Shown: piece after piece, positions 14,548 through 21,117 of the stretch
Position numbering within the stretch: the first letter of the stretch is position 1
Layout: every line of letters begins with the position of its first letter
NCBI GenBank assembly: GCA_024278415.1
Contig: JAJRTI010000177.1
Span: forward strand, 1-21,185
Source of the DNA: Planctomycetota bacterium
Lineage (GTDB): Bacteria; Planctomycetota; Brocadiia; JAJRTI01
Length of the DNA: 21,185 bases
Direction of reading: 5' to 3'
Program-made: the position numbers and the translations under genes
The notes under the pieces: generated by a model
The model's input: the letters and a program-made list of their open reading frames with translations, nothing else
Told to the model about the DNA's origin: nothing
The model's database searches: none

Positions 14548-16743
14548 ATGAGGAAGCACGCATGGATTATGGCGGCCGTTTGCTTGGCGGCTTCGACGGG
14601 CCTCGCGCAGCCAGCCGCCCAGACGAGATTGGAGCAAGTGCTGCCTCCGGAGACCCTGATGTTTGTGTCGCTGACGGACGTGATGGGCAGTGCGGAGCGT
14701 TTCAAGGGCACCGCGCTCTACCAACTCTGGCGTGAGCCGGAGGTGCAGGAGTTCGTCGCGCCTCTCGTGGCCAAGATCGAGGACGAGATCGACAAGGCCA
14801 GGGCACAGGCCCAGCAGGCCGGCCCACTGGGCGCCGCGGCCCTCGAACTCCTCAACCTCAAGCCAGGGCAAATCGCGATCGCGTTGCTGCCGCCCGACGC
14901 CAGCACTCCGCTGCCCATCCCCGTGGCCGCGGCCGTCATCGAAGTGCACGAGGGCGTGGAGTACATCAACGCAGTGATCCAGACCGCAATGCCGCTGCTG
15001 TTGCAGCAGCAGGGCCTCGCGGAAGGCGCGCCGTTCACACACCAAGGCGTGGAGGTGAAAGTCATTACCGCCAGCATGGTCGGCCTCTCGATCTACTACG
15101 CGGTCGACGGCAACCGCATCCTCGTCACCACGTCGAAGGCGCTCATGACGGACCTCATGGACGGCTTCCGCACCGCGCCGGCCGCCAGCTTGGCCACCGG
15201 CCCTGCGTTGAGCCAGCTCTACAAGGTTGTAGGCAAATCGCCCGAGTTCATCGTGATGGTCGGCCTGGCGGGCGTGCTCAAAACGTACGAGCCGATGCTC
15301 ATGGCGAGCGTGCCGCCGCAGACGCCGCAGATCATCGACGCACTGGGCCTGAGGGACATCCAGTCCATCGCACTCGCCACCGCGTTCGACGGGAAGGCGA
15401 TTCGCGACGCGTTTTGCGTGGGCGCGCCGGGCGAGCGCCGGGGCATCGCCGCGCTGCTCGACATGCCCATGGGCGAGAAGGAGCTGCTGGGCCGCGTGCC
15501 GGCCGACGCGCTCTACGTGAGCGCAGCCAAGATCGAGTTGAGCGAGATGTACGACACCCTCCTGGCCATGGTGCAGCAGATCGACCCCCGCGTGCACGAG
15601 GAGTTCATGGGCCAGATCGCCCAGTTCGAAGCCCAGATCGGCGCGTCGATCAAGGGCGACATCCTCGACTCGATCGGCGACGAATTGGCGATCTACTACC
15701 GCTTCCCGACCGAGTTGGCCCTCATGTTCAAGGTCGAGAGGCCCGAGCCGCTGTCCGCTCTGCTCATCAAGGGCCTGGCCGCGGCCAGGCCCCCGCGCTG
15801 GAGGCGAGGCCAGACCGAACCGCTGGCGATCGTGTTCAACGGCTCCACGATCCACTACGCGCCGGTGCGAGTGGAGGACGTGGTGCTGTGGCCGTCGTTC
15901 GCGATGAAAGATGGGGTGTGCGTCGTCGCGCTGAACCCCCAAACGATCAAGTCCGTGCTCGCGCGCGAGCAGACCGAAAGCATCGCGGGCAACCCGAAGT
16001 TCAAGCAGGCCATGGCCAAGGTGGCGCGGCCGAACGTGTCCGTGGAGTTCACGGACATGGAGCGCCTCATCGAGCCGGCGTACGACGTGCTCGCGCTCGT
16101 GCTCCAGTTCATGTCGAACGAGCGGGATCTGCGCGAGTTGCAGCGCGAGCTGGGACTCGACTTCGGCAAGCTGCCCTCCAAGGAGGCGATCGCGCGGCAC
16201 ATGTTCCCCCTCGTGCAGTCCTACTCGGTGGACGCGGAGGGCTTCGTGGTCCAGACCCACGGACCCGTCGGCGGGCAGCTCCTATCCTTCGGCGGCGGCC
16301 TGTTCGGCAGCCTGCTTGGCGGCGCCCGGACCACAAGCCGCGCCCGCGTGGCCGCGCGGGGTGCCGGTTCGGTGCAAAACTTGAAGAACCTCGGCCTGGC
16401 CGTGGCCATGTACGCCGCGGACCACAACGACGAGTTTCCTGCCCGCGGCCGGTTCGCGCAGGCGCTCATGCCCTACGTCGAGCAGGACAAGGACGTGTTC
16501 TACCACCCGCGCAACCGGCGCAAGCCGCGGGGCCAGTTCCCCAACAACATCGACTACCAGTTCTCCAGCAAGCTCCCAGACACGCTCGGCCAGGTGCAGA
16601 ACCCCTCGCAGACGCCGCTCGCGTGGGAGAAACAGTCCTTCCGCGGCGGCCTGCGCGCCGTGCTGTTCTGCGACGGCCACGTGGAGAGCCTCCGGGGCCC
16701 GCGGCTGCGGGAGTTGGGCATCGCGGGCGGGGCTCGCCGCTAG
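14548..16743 (+). CDS. Secreted DUF3352-like protein fused to a pseudopilin-type C-terminal domain
   Basis: This 731-aa protein has the signal peptide MRKHAWIMAAVCLAASTGLAQ. The N-terminal part opens with VLPPETLMFVSLTDV, as in DUF3352-like proteins, and continues through a long alpha/beta region to about residue 590 with no recognisable active site. From about residue 592 the sequence changes to SRARVAARGAGSVQNLKNLGLAVAMYAADHNDEFP, YHPRNRRKP and AVLFCDGHVESL. These match the post-helix part of the H-x-DG (DUF1559-type) pseudopilins common in Planctomycetota. The prepilin peptidase site and N-terminal membrane helix of true pseudopilins are absent; a glycine-rich LFGSLLGG stretch stands in that place. 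The start is fixed by AAAGGAG (14534-14540), 7 nt before ATG; an upstream in-frame GTG at 14485 lacks this. The function is unknown. It may be an envelope protein that uses the pilin-like fold for assembly or binding. Confidence 0.8.
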   Translation: MRKHAWIMAAVCLAASTGLAQPAAQTRLEQVLPPETLMFVSLTDVMGSAERFKGTALYQLWREPEVQEFVAPLVAKIEDEIDKARAQAQQAGPLGAAALELLNLKPGQIAIALLPPDASTPLPIPVAAAVIEVHEGVEYINAVIQTAMPLLLQQQGLAEGAPFTHQGVEVKVITASMVGLSIYYAVDGNRILVTTSKALMTDLMDGFRTAPAASLATGPALSQLYKVVGKSPEFIVMVGLAGVLKTYEPMLMASVPPQTPQIIDALGLRDIQSIALATAFDGKAIRDAFCVGAPGERRGIAALLDMPMGEKELLGRVPADALYVSAAKIELSEMYDTLLAMVQQIDPRVHEEFMGQIAQFEAQIGASIKGDILDSIGDELAIYYRFPTELALMFKVERPEPLSALLIKGLAAARPPRWRRGQTEPLAIVFNGSTIHYAPVRVEDVVLWPSFAMKDGVCVVALNPQTIKSVLAREQTESIAGNPKFKQAMAKVARPNVSVEFTDMERLIEPAYDVLALVLQFMSNERDLRELQRELGLDFGKLPSKEAIARHMFPLVQSYSVDAEGFVVQTHGPVGGQLLSFGGGLFGSLLGGARTTSRARVAARGAGSVQNLKNLGLAVAMYAADHNDEFPARGRFAQALMPYVEQDKDVFYHPRNRRKPRGQFPNNIDYQFSSKLPDTLGQVQNPSQTPLAWEKQSFRGGLRAVLFCDGHVESLRGPRLRELGIAGGARR

Positions 16744-16772
16744 GAGGCAAGAGGTTGCTGTTCGGAATTCCG

Positions 16773-16915
16773 TCCGCCGTACGGCGCAACGGCGCGAACT
16801 TAAGCCCGGCGTCCCGTAGGGACGACCGAAAGTAGCCCAGCGCTTCAGCGCTGGGAATTGCGCCGTCTGCGGCAAGTTGCCAGTCCCGTGGGACGGCCGA
16901 ATCCGCCGTACGGCG
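16773..16915. repeat. Composite multi-hairpin repeat, copy 1, between convergent genes
   Basis: The element is bounded by two identical 14-nt blocks, TCCGCCGTACGGCG, at 16773-16786 and 16902-16915. Inside are GTCCC/GGGAC (16811-16823), a 9-bp hairpin CCCAGCGCT/AGCGCTGGG (16836-16855), GCCG/CGGC (16862-16873) and GTCCC/GGGAC (16883-16894). The same order recurs at 20465-20604 and, inverted, at 20643-20730. It fills the gap between two convergent genes and ends 5 nt from the stop of the minus-strand gene, so it could terminate transcription from both sides. Confidence 0.85.
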
Positions 16916-16919
16916 TCAG

Positions 16920-17882
16920 CTACATCATGCGCTCGCGGCCGCGCTCGTAAGAGCCGCCGCCGCAAACCCGCCACTCCTCCGCGGTGACTTCGCCGTCACC
17001 ATACCCGCAAACCTGGACCGTGGAGTGGATGCGCTCGTAGAGCAGGTTGAGGAACTCGCGCGCGGGCAGGCTCGTGCCGGGTTGGAGGCCGAGCTTCTGG
17101 AACACGTCGAGATCCTTCTTGTAGTCGCGGATCAGGCCGCCGGCGTGCACGCAGCGGCCGTTGGCCGGGTGGAACCCGTCGCAGCAATCGCACGCGGAGC
17201 ACTGGCCCTCCACGAGCACGACCTCCACGTCGGGCTCGCGGCGGATGCGTTGGTAGATCTCCTGGATGGTGTCGTTGGGCCGGGGCTCGTCGCCGCTGTT
17301 GCCGCCTAGCCAGCAGGTCATGCACATGAAGTGATGGGGCCGCACGTAGAGCTTGTCCCCGCTCGCGACGGCCGCGGCGGAGCGCTCGCGGTATGCCGCG
17401 CGCTCGTCGTCGCTGCGGCAATAGACGATCTCGCGCCAGCCCTTCTCGCGCACGCTCTCATACACGCCCTGCTTCGCTATGGGGCAGCCCTCCCACCCGG
17501 GCGTGTCATGTGCGCACAGGCCGTCGAGCGTCTCGATGCGCTTGAAAAGCAACTCGAAGAGCCATCGCGCGCGGCGCGTGTCCCCGGGGCACAGGCCGAG
17601 CCGCTGGAGCACGTCGAGGTCGCGCTTGCGATCGAGCGCGGTGTCGGCCAATTCTTGCTCCTGCTCCGGCGTGAGCGCGGTGTAGTGCGGCACGCGGTCC
17701 GCGTCGGACGTGAGCCGGATCGCGGCCGTCGGGTCGTGGGCGAGTGGGTCGAGCACTTCGCGTGCGCGCGCGGCGTCGATGAGCGGGCATGCCGCGCCGG
17801 CCTTGCGGCACACGAGCCCCACGAGTTGCCGGGCGTCGAGGGTGATGGCCGGGTTGCACAAGCCGTCATTCATGAGTGTCAT
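16920..17882 (-). CDS. Cysteine-rich DUF1284-like protein with two related halves
   Basis: This 320-aa cytoplasmic-looking protein has no signal peptide. The C-terminal half (about residues 178-297) matches the DUF1284 pattern: LYVRPHHFMCMTCWLGG, PDVEVVLVEGQCSACDCCDG, CVHAGG, then KKDLDVFQKLGL. It has cysteines at 187, 190, 228, 231, 233, 234 and 244 that could bind a metal or Fe-S centre. The N-terminal half (about 13-128) has the same plan (ITLDARQLVGLVCRKAG, then RKRDLDVLQRLGL and WLFELLFKRIETLDGLC) but lacks most of these cysteines. Family members are usually much shorter, so this looks like a tandem duplication. The start at 17882 has AAAGG 7 nt upstream; 17873 is possible, and 17924 is open but unsupported. 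The family has no established biochemical role known to me. Confidence 0.78.
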   Translation of the reverse strand: MTLMNDGLCNPAITLDARQLVGLVCRKAGAACPLIDAARAREVLDPLAHDPTAAIRLTSDADRVPHYTALTPEQEQELADTALDRKRDLDVLQRLGLCPGDTRRARWLFELLFKRIETLDGLCAHDTPGWEGCPIAKQGVYESVREKGWREIVYCRSDDERAAYRERSAAAVASGDKLYVRPHHFMCMTCWLGGNSGDEPRPNDTIQEIYQRIRREPDVEVVLVEGQCSACDCCDGFHPANGRCVHAGGLIRDYKKDLDVFQKLGLQPGTSLPAREFLNLLYERIHSTVQVCGYGDGEVTAEEWRVCGGGSYERGRERMM

Positions 17883-17923
17883 GGCTTTGCCTTTCCATGT
17901 TTCGGGTTGATGCCAGGCCGACA

Positions 17924-17952
17924 AGCGTAGCCTTGCCGCGCACGCGGATCAA
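17924..17952 (-). promoter_or_regulatory. Candidate promoter of the DUF1284-like gene
   Basis: On the minus strand, TTGATC (17952-17947), a 17-nt spacer and TACGCT (17929-17924). The -10 hexamer is the same TACGCT as in the candidate at 14435-14463. Transcription would start near 17917, about 35 nt before the start codon. The match is modest. Confidence 0.4.
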
Positions 17953-18007
17953 GGCAAGAGTTTCCCCTCGGAGGTTTACTGACCTGAGCGGCCCATGCCG
18001 TGGGCTC

Positions 18008-18071
18008 GTAGTAGGGCGATTTATCGCCCGTTGCTTCAGGCGCACAGACGGGCGATAAATCGCCCTACTAC
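18008..18071. repeat. REPIN-like element, copy 3 (16-nt loop)
   Basis: Arms 18008-18031 and 18048-18071 are perfect 24-nt reverse complements around a 16-nt spacer. Each contains GGGCGATTTATCGCCC or its complement. Unlike the other copies it lies between divergent genes, not behind a stop codon. The spacer sequence differs from copy 1. Confidence 0.9.
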
Positions 18072-18192
18072 GAACAGATCGGCTCATCCGTTCCGCCTGT
18101 GTGCACGTTGCAGTCGTCACAATCTTCCGGCCGTACCGACCTTCGGATGGGATCCTTGCGTATTCTGAGAAAACTCGCGCCGGTCAAGGGCG

Positions 18193-18221
18193 TTGACACG
18201 TGGCGGCGGCAGCCCGATACT
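18193..18221 (+). promoter_or_regulatory. Sigma-70-like promoter of trkH-trkA
   Basis: A consensus -35 TTGACA (18193-18198), a 17-nt spacer and a -10 GATACT (18216-18221, four of six consensus bases). Transcription would begin near 18228, giving a leader of about 50 nt before trkH. This is the best promoter match I found in the window. It also argues against any start codon upstream of 18228. Confidence 0.65.
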
Positions 18222-18279
18222 ATGCCTTCGCTTCGACTCGTGGCATTGTGCACACTTGCGCCAGCGGGCCATCCTCGCC

Positions 18280-19764
18280 ATGCGAAACCGAGCCGCCTAC
18301 TTCCTGCCTGTCCTCGAGTACATGGGCGCCCTGTTCTGGGTCTTCGGGTTTGTGATGCTGACGCCGCTGGTCGTGCTGGCGATTGACGAGGCTGGCGGCC
18401 AGAGAGAGGTCTCTCCGCTCTGCTACCTGGTTCCGGCCGCGATTTACTTGGCGCTGGGGGCTGCGCTCAATCGCCGCCTCGCGTTCAAGCCCTTGGACAC
18501 GCGGCGCTCGATGCTGCTGTGCGGCCTCGCGTGGATCGTGGTGTCCGCGGTCGCGGCGATTCCGTTCTGCATGGGCATCGGAGCGAGCTACCTGGACGCG
18601 TACTTCGAGTCCGTCAGCGGGTTCACGACCACGGGCATCACCATGTTCCAGGGGCTCGACACCATGCCGAGGAGCATCCTCTTCTGGCGCTCGCTCATGC
18701 AGTGGCTCGGGGGCCTGGGTATCCTCACCTTCTTCCTCGCGCTCGTCACCGGCACGGGCTCCGCGCAAGCGCTCTACACGGCCGAGAGCCACAAGATCGC
18801 GTCCAAGCGGCCCGCGCCCGGTCTGTGGCACACCCTGCGCATCCTCTGGGCCATCTACGCGGGCATGACCGCGCTCGTCGGTGTGCTGCTCATGCTGGAG
18901 GGCATGAGCCTGTACGACGCGATCAACCACTCCCTCACTGCGCTCTCCACCGGCGGCTACTCGCCGTACGACGCGAGCATCGACCACTACCGGCAGGCCG
19001 GCTTCGCACACTACCGCGCGATCGAGTACACCCTCACCTTTGGCATGCTGCTCGGCGGCACGAACTTCTTCATCCACTACCGCCTCTGCACTGGCGAGTT
19101 GCGGTCGCTGTGGGACAACTTCGAGGTGCGCCTCTGGTGGGCGATCCTCGTCGTCTCCACCGGCCTCGTCATGCTCGACCACGGGCTCGCGAGCGGGTTC
19201 GGCCAGGTGGAGGAGACGTTCCGTTACGCGTCGTTCCAAGTCGTGGCCATCGCGACCACGACCGGTTTCGGGACCAAGGACATCGCGGCGCCGTACTTTC
19301 CGGCGCTGTCGAAGCAACTCTTCCTCATCCTCATGGTCATCGGCGGGTGTGTGGGCTCCACCGGCGGCGGGTTCAAGGTGCTGCGCATCGGCATTTTGTG
19401 GAAGATGATGACGCGGCAGATTCGCCGCGTCATGTACGGCCGGGCCGCGGTCATCCCGGTGCTGGCCGACGGCGAGATCATCGCGGTGGAAGAGATTCGG
19501 CGCATTGCCGGGCTCTTCTTCGCGTGGATTCTCCTCCTCGCGTTCGGCGCCGGGGCCACGGCCCTGCTGTCCAACCTCGACCCCTTGGCTTCGGCCTCGG
19601 GCATGTTCTCGGCCCTCGGCAACATCGGCCCGTGCTACATCTCCGTGGCCGACATGGGCCGACTGCACCCAATTACGAAAATCGTCTACATCGTGGGTAT
19701 GCTCGCGGGACGGCTGGAGATTCTGCCGATCCTGCTGCTGTTCAGCCCGCGGACTTGGAGGTGA
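18280..19764 (+). CDS. trkH: TrkH-type potassium uptake channel subunit
   Basis: This 494-aa integral membrane protein forms the K+ translocation pore of a Trk/Ktr system. It has the fourfold membrane-pore-membrane repeat. The pore loops carry SGFTTTGIT (about 111-123), ALSTGGYSPYD (about 221-230), ATTTGFGTKD (about 324-335) and SALGNIGP (about 445-455), so the selectivity glycines are all present. The C-terminus has LAGRLEILPILLLFSP, typical of TrkH. The length is close to E. coli TrkH. ATG 18280 has no good ribosome binding site, but it starts just before the first membrane segment and after the promoter; in-frame codons upstream would add a non-membrane leader. It is followed after 3 nt by trkA. 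KtrB is a close alternative name; the length favours TrkH. Confidence 0.95.
   Translation: MRNRAAYFLPVLEYMGALFWVFGFVMLTPLVVLAIDEAGGQREVSPLCYLVPAAIYLALGAALNRRLAFKPLDTRRSMLLCGLAWIVVSAVAAIPFCMGIGASYLDAYFESVSGFTTTGITMFQGLDTMPRSILFWRSLMQWLGGLGILTFFLALVTGTGSAQALYTAESHKIASKRPAPGLWHTLRILWAIYAGMTALVGVLLMLEGMSLYDAINHSLTALSTGGYSPYDASIDHYRQAGFAHYRAIEYTLTFGMLLGGTNFFIHYRLCTGELRSLWDNFEVRLWWAILVVSTGLVMLDHGLASGFGQVEETFRYASFQVVAIATTTGFGTKDIAAPYFPALSKQLFLILMVIGGCVGSTGGGFKVLRIGILWKMMTRQIRRVMYGRAAVIPVLADGEIIAVEEIRRIAGLFFAWILLLAFGAGATALLSNLDPLASASGMFSALGNIGPCYISVADMGRLHPITKIVYIVGMLAGRLEILPILLLFSPRTWR
19757..19764 (+). promoter_or_regulatory. trkA ribosome binding site overlapping the trkH stop
   Basis: GGAGGTGA is a near-perfect Shine-Dalgarno sequence that contains the trkH stop codon TGA (19762-19764) and sits 3 nt before the trkA ATG, counting from its end. 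This suggests coupled translation of the two subunits. Confidence 0.8.
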
Positions 19765-19767
19765 GCC

Positions 19768-20445
19768 ATGTACGTCGTCATTGCCGGCGGAGGAGTGCTG
19801 GGGCTGTCCCTGGCGAGGAAGCTGATCGAGAATCGGCACGACGTGGTCGTGGTCGAGCGCGACCAGGCCGCGTGCGAGGCCATTGCCGCGCGCATCGGCG
19901 CGCTCGCGATCCACGGCAACGCCACGGACATCGACATGCTCGAAGAGGCCGGCATGCGCAAGGCGGAGGTGGCCGTGGCCGCGACTCCACACGACGGCGA
20001 CAACCTCGCGTTCTGCATGCTCGCCAAGAACTTCGGCGTGCCGCGGCTCTTTGCGCGCATGCTCAACCCGCGCTACGAGGGGGCGTACGAGGTCGCGGGG
20101 GTGGAGCGGTGCGTGAACGTGAGCCAGCTCTGGGTCGGCCAGCTCGTGCTCGAAATCGAGCAGCCCACGCTGCGCCAAGTCGCCACGTTCGGCCGCGGCA
20201 AGGCGGCCATCGTCGTGGCCACGCTGCCCAAGAACGCGCTCGTGCACGGCATGAGCGTGAAGGACGTCGCGCAAGACGATGGCTTTCCGCAGGACTGTGT
20301 CATCGCCGGCATTTTCCGCCCGGTCACGGAGGACTTCTTCTTCCCCCGCGGCAGCATCGAGTTGCTCTCCGGCGACCAGGTGTTCCTCGCCGCGGATACG
20401 GACACGATGCGCAAGGCCGCGGCGTTCTTGCAGAGGGTCAAGTAG
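19768..20445 (+). CDS. trkA: TrkA/KtrA-type regulatory subunit (single RCK)
   Basis: This 225-aa cytosolic protein is the gating subunit of the K+ channel encoded just upstream. The N-terminal Rossmann fold (TrkA-N) shows YVVIAGGGVLG (glycines 7, 9 and 12), an acidic residue after the second strand (VVVVER, Glu30) and HGNATDIDML, so it should bind NAD(H) or an adenine nucleotide. The C-terminal part (about 140-225: ELLSGDQVFLAADTDTM) fits TrkA-C. E. coli TrkA is a tandem of two such units; this one has a single unit like KtrA, so a ring of several subunits would be expected under the channel. The intergenic distance to trkH is 3 nt, so they form an operon. Confidence 0.93.
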   Translation: MYVVIAGGGVLGLSLARKLIENRHDVVVVERDQAACEAIAARIGALAIHGNATDIDMLEEAGMRKAEVAVAATPHDGDNLAFCMLAKNFGVPRLFARMLNPRYEGAYEVAGVERCVNVSQLWVGQLVLEIEQPTLRQVATFGRGKAAIVVATLPKNALVHGMSVKDVAQDDGFPQDCVIAGIFRPVTEDFFFPRGSIELLSGDQVFLAADTDTMRKAAAFLQRVK

Positions 20446-20464
20446 GGGCCACCGCCAGGAACGC

Positions 20465-20604
20465 GATGCGGAAGTTCGCCGGACGGCGCAATGGTGCGCA
20501 GATAAGCCTGCCGGCCCGTAGGGACGACCGAGAATCGCCCAGCGCTTTAGCGCTGGGAGTGGTGCCGTCCACGGCAAAAGGCCAGTCCCGTAGGGACGGC
20601 TGAA
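20465..20604 (+). repeat. Composite multi-hairpin repeat, copy 2
   Basis: The order of hairpins matches copy 1: CCCGTAGGG, then CCCAGCGCTTTAGCGCTGGG (20538-20557), then GCCGTCCACGGC, then GTCCCGTAGGGAC (20585-20597). Sequence outside the stems is also alignable (GACGACCGA, GGCAA.GCCAGTCCCGT). It lies 20 nt after the trkA stop. Confidence 0.8.
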
Positions 20605-20663
20605 CCGCGGCGAATCGCTCATCTGTGGCCGTTTTCAGCATTCAGCCGTCCCTACGGGACTGG
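20582..20663. terminator. Perfect 23-nt inverted repeat downstream of trkA
   Basis: Bases 20582-20604 and 20641-20663 are exact reverse complements, with a 36-nt loop between them. They are the outer ends of composite repeat copies 2 and 3 meeting head to head. The structure is 137 nt after the trkA stop and could end the trkHA transcript, but there is no U tract, so the terminator role is inferred. Confidence 0.5.
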
Positions 20664-20730
20664 TGAACTCTTAGCGATCCGCGTTCCCAGCACTGAAGTG
20701 GTGGGCTAGTCTCAAGTGTCCCTATGGGAC
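20643..20730 (-). repeat. Composite multi-hairpin repeat, copy 3 (inverted, diverged)
   Basis: Read on the minus strand the order is GTCCCATAGGGAC (20730-20718), GCCCACCACTTCAGTGCTGGG, then GTCCCGTAGGGAC (20660-20648) and GGCTG. It is shorter and more diverged than copies 1 and 2 but keeps the order of palindromes. Confidence 0.7.
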
Positions 20731-20745
20731 AACAGAATCGCTTAA

Positions 20746-20763
20746 ACAAGGCGGGCTTTGCCC
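20746..20763 (+). repeat. Broken ACAAGGCGGGC hairpin
   Basis: ACAAGGCGGGCTTTGCCC keeps only one full arm and four bases of the second, compared with the intact 11-bp hairpin at 14167-14191. Confidence 0.5.
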
Positions 20764-20793
20764 ACAACCGAAACGAACCGCGCGGCGCGCCCT

Positions 20794-20933
20794 TTTGGAG
20801 TGCGCCGGCAGAGTCCCGCATGTGCGGGACGGCGACGGCGCTTTGGCTTCCGAGCGTCGCCGGTGTACGAGGTTACGTTGGCGTGCGTGAGCCAAAGCGA
20901 GGTCGCCGCTTCGCTCTGCCCCCCGCACTCCAT
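20794..20933. repeat. TGGAGTGCG-family element with imperfect inverted arms
   Basis: The left arm 20794-20847 starts TTTGGAGTGCGCCGGCAGAG and ends GGCGCTTTGGC. The right arm 20891-20933 is GCCAAAGCGAGG through CCGCACTCCAT, and aligns as its reverse complement with gaps. The left arm carries an extra perfect hairpin, GTCCCGCA/TGCGGGAC (20813-20830). Related single arms occur at 14240-14271 and 4278-4295. The layout is MITE-like, but no target-site duplication was verified. Confidence 0.65.
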
Positions 20934-21046
20934 AGGGCCTCGCCGCGGCCCGTACACCGCAAGTCGAATGTCCGTCACACCTCGTCTCGATCGCCCCCTG
21001 TGCAGAGAGCCGACGCAACTTCTTGTTTTTCATACCAGCTCCGAAT

Positions 21047-21107
21047 GGCTAAGGCACTACGCTTTCTCGCAGACTTCGCTGCGAAAAAGGGGCGGCTGCG
21101 CTGCCGT
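21047..21107 (-). repeat. Dispersed hairpin element, copy 2
   Basis: Inverted relative to 132-192. On the minus strand its hairpin arms are CTTTTTCGCAG and CTGCGAGAAAG, with one mismatch, around a CGAAG-containing loop. Copy 1 has C:G where this copy has A:T near the loop, so pairing is kept. A REPIN-like element begins 10 nt further on. Confidence 0.7.
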
Positions 21108-21117
21108 CGGGCCGCTT

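Larger units (their letters stand above)
17883..18279. other. Divergent intergenic region
   Basis: This 397-nt region separates the minus-strand DUF1284-like gene from trkH. It holds a promoter candidate for each direction (17924-17952 and 18193-18221) and a REPIN-like element (18008-18071) between them, which may insulate the two promoters. Nothing else could be supported. Confidence 0.65.

Noticed and set aside
18193..18279. An upstream TTG start for TrkH
   Set aside because: That TTG is the first triplet of the consensus -35 TTGACA, and the added residues are not membrane-like.
18220..20622. An 800-codon minus-strand open frame over trkH-trkA
   Set aside because: TrkH pore motifs and the TrkA nucleotide-binding motif on the plus strand are unmistakable; the antisense frame is low complexity.
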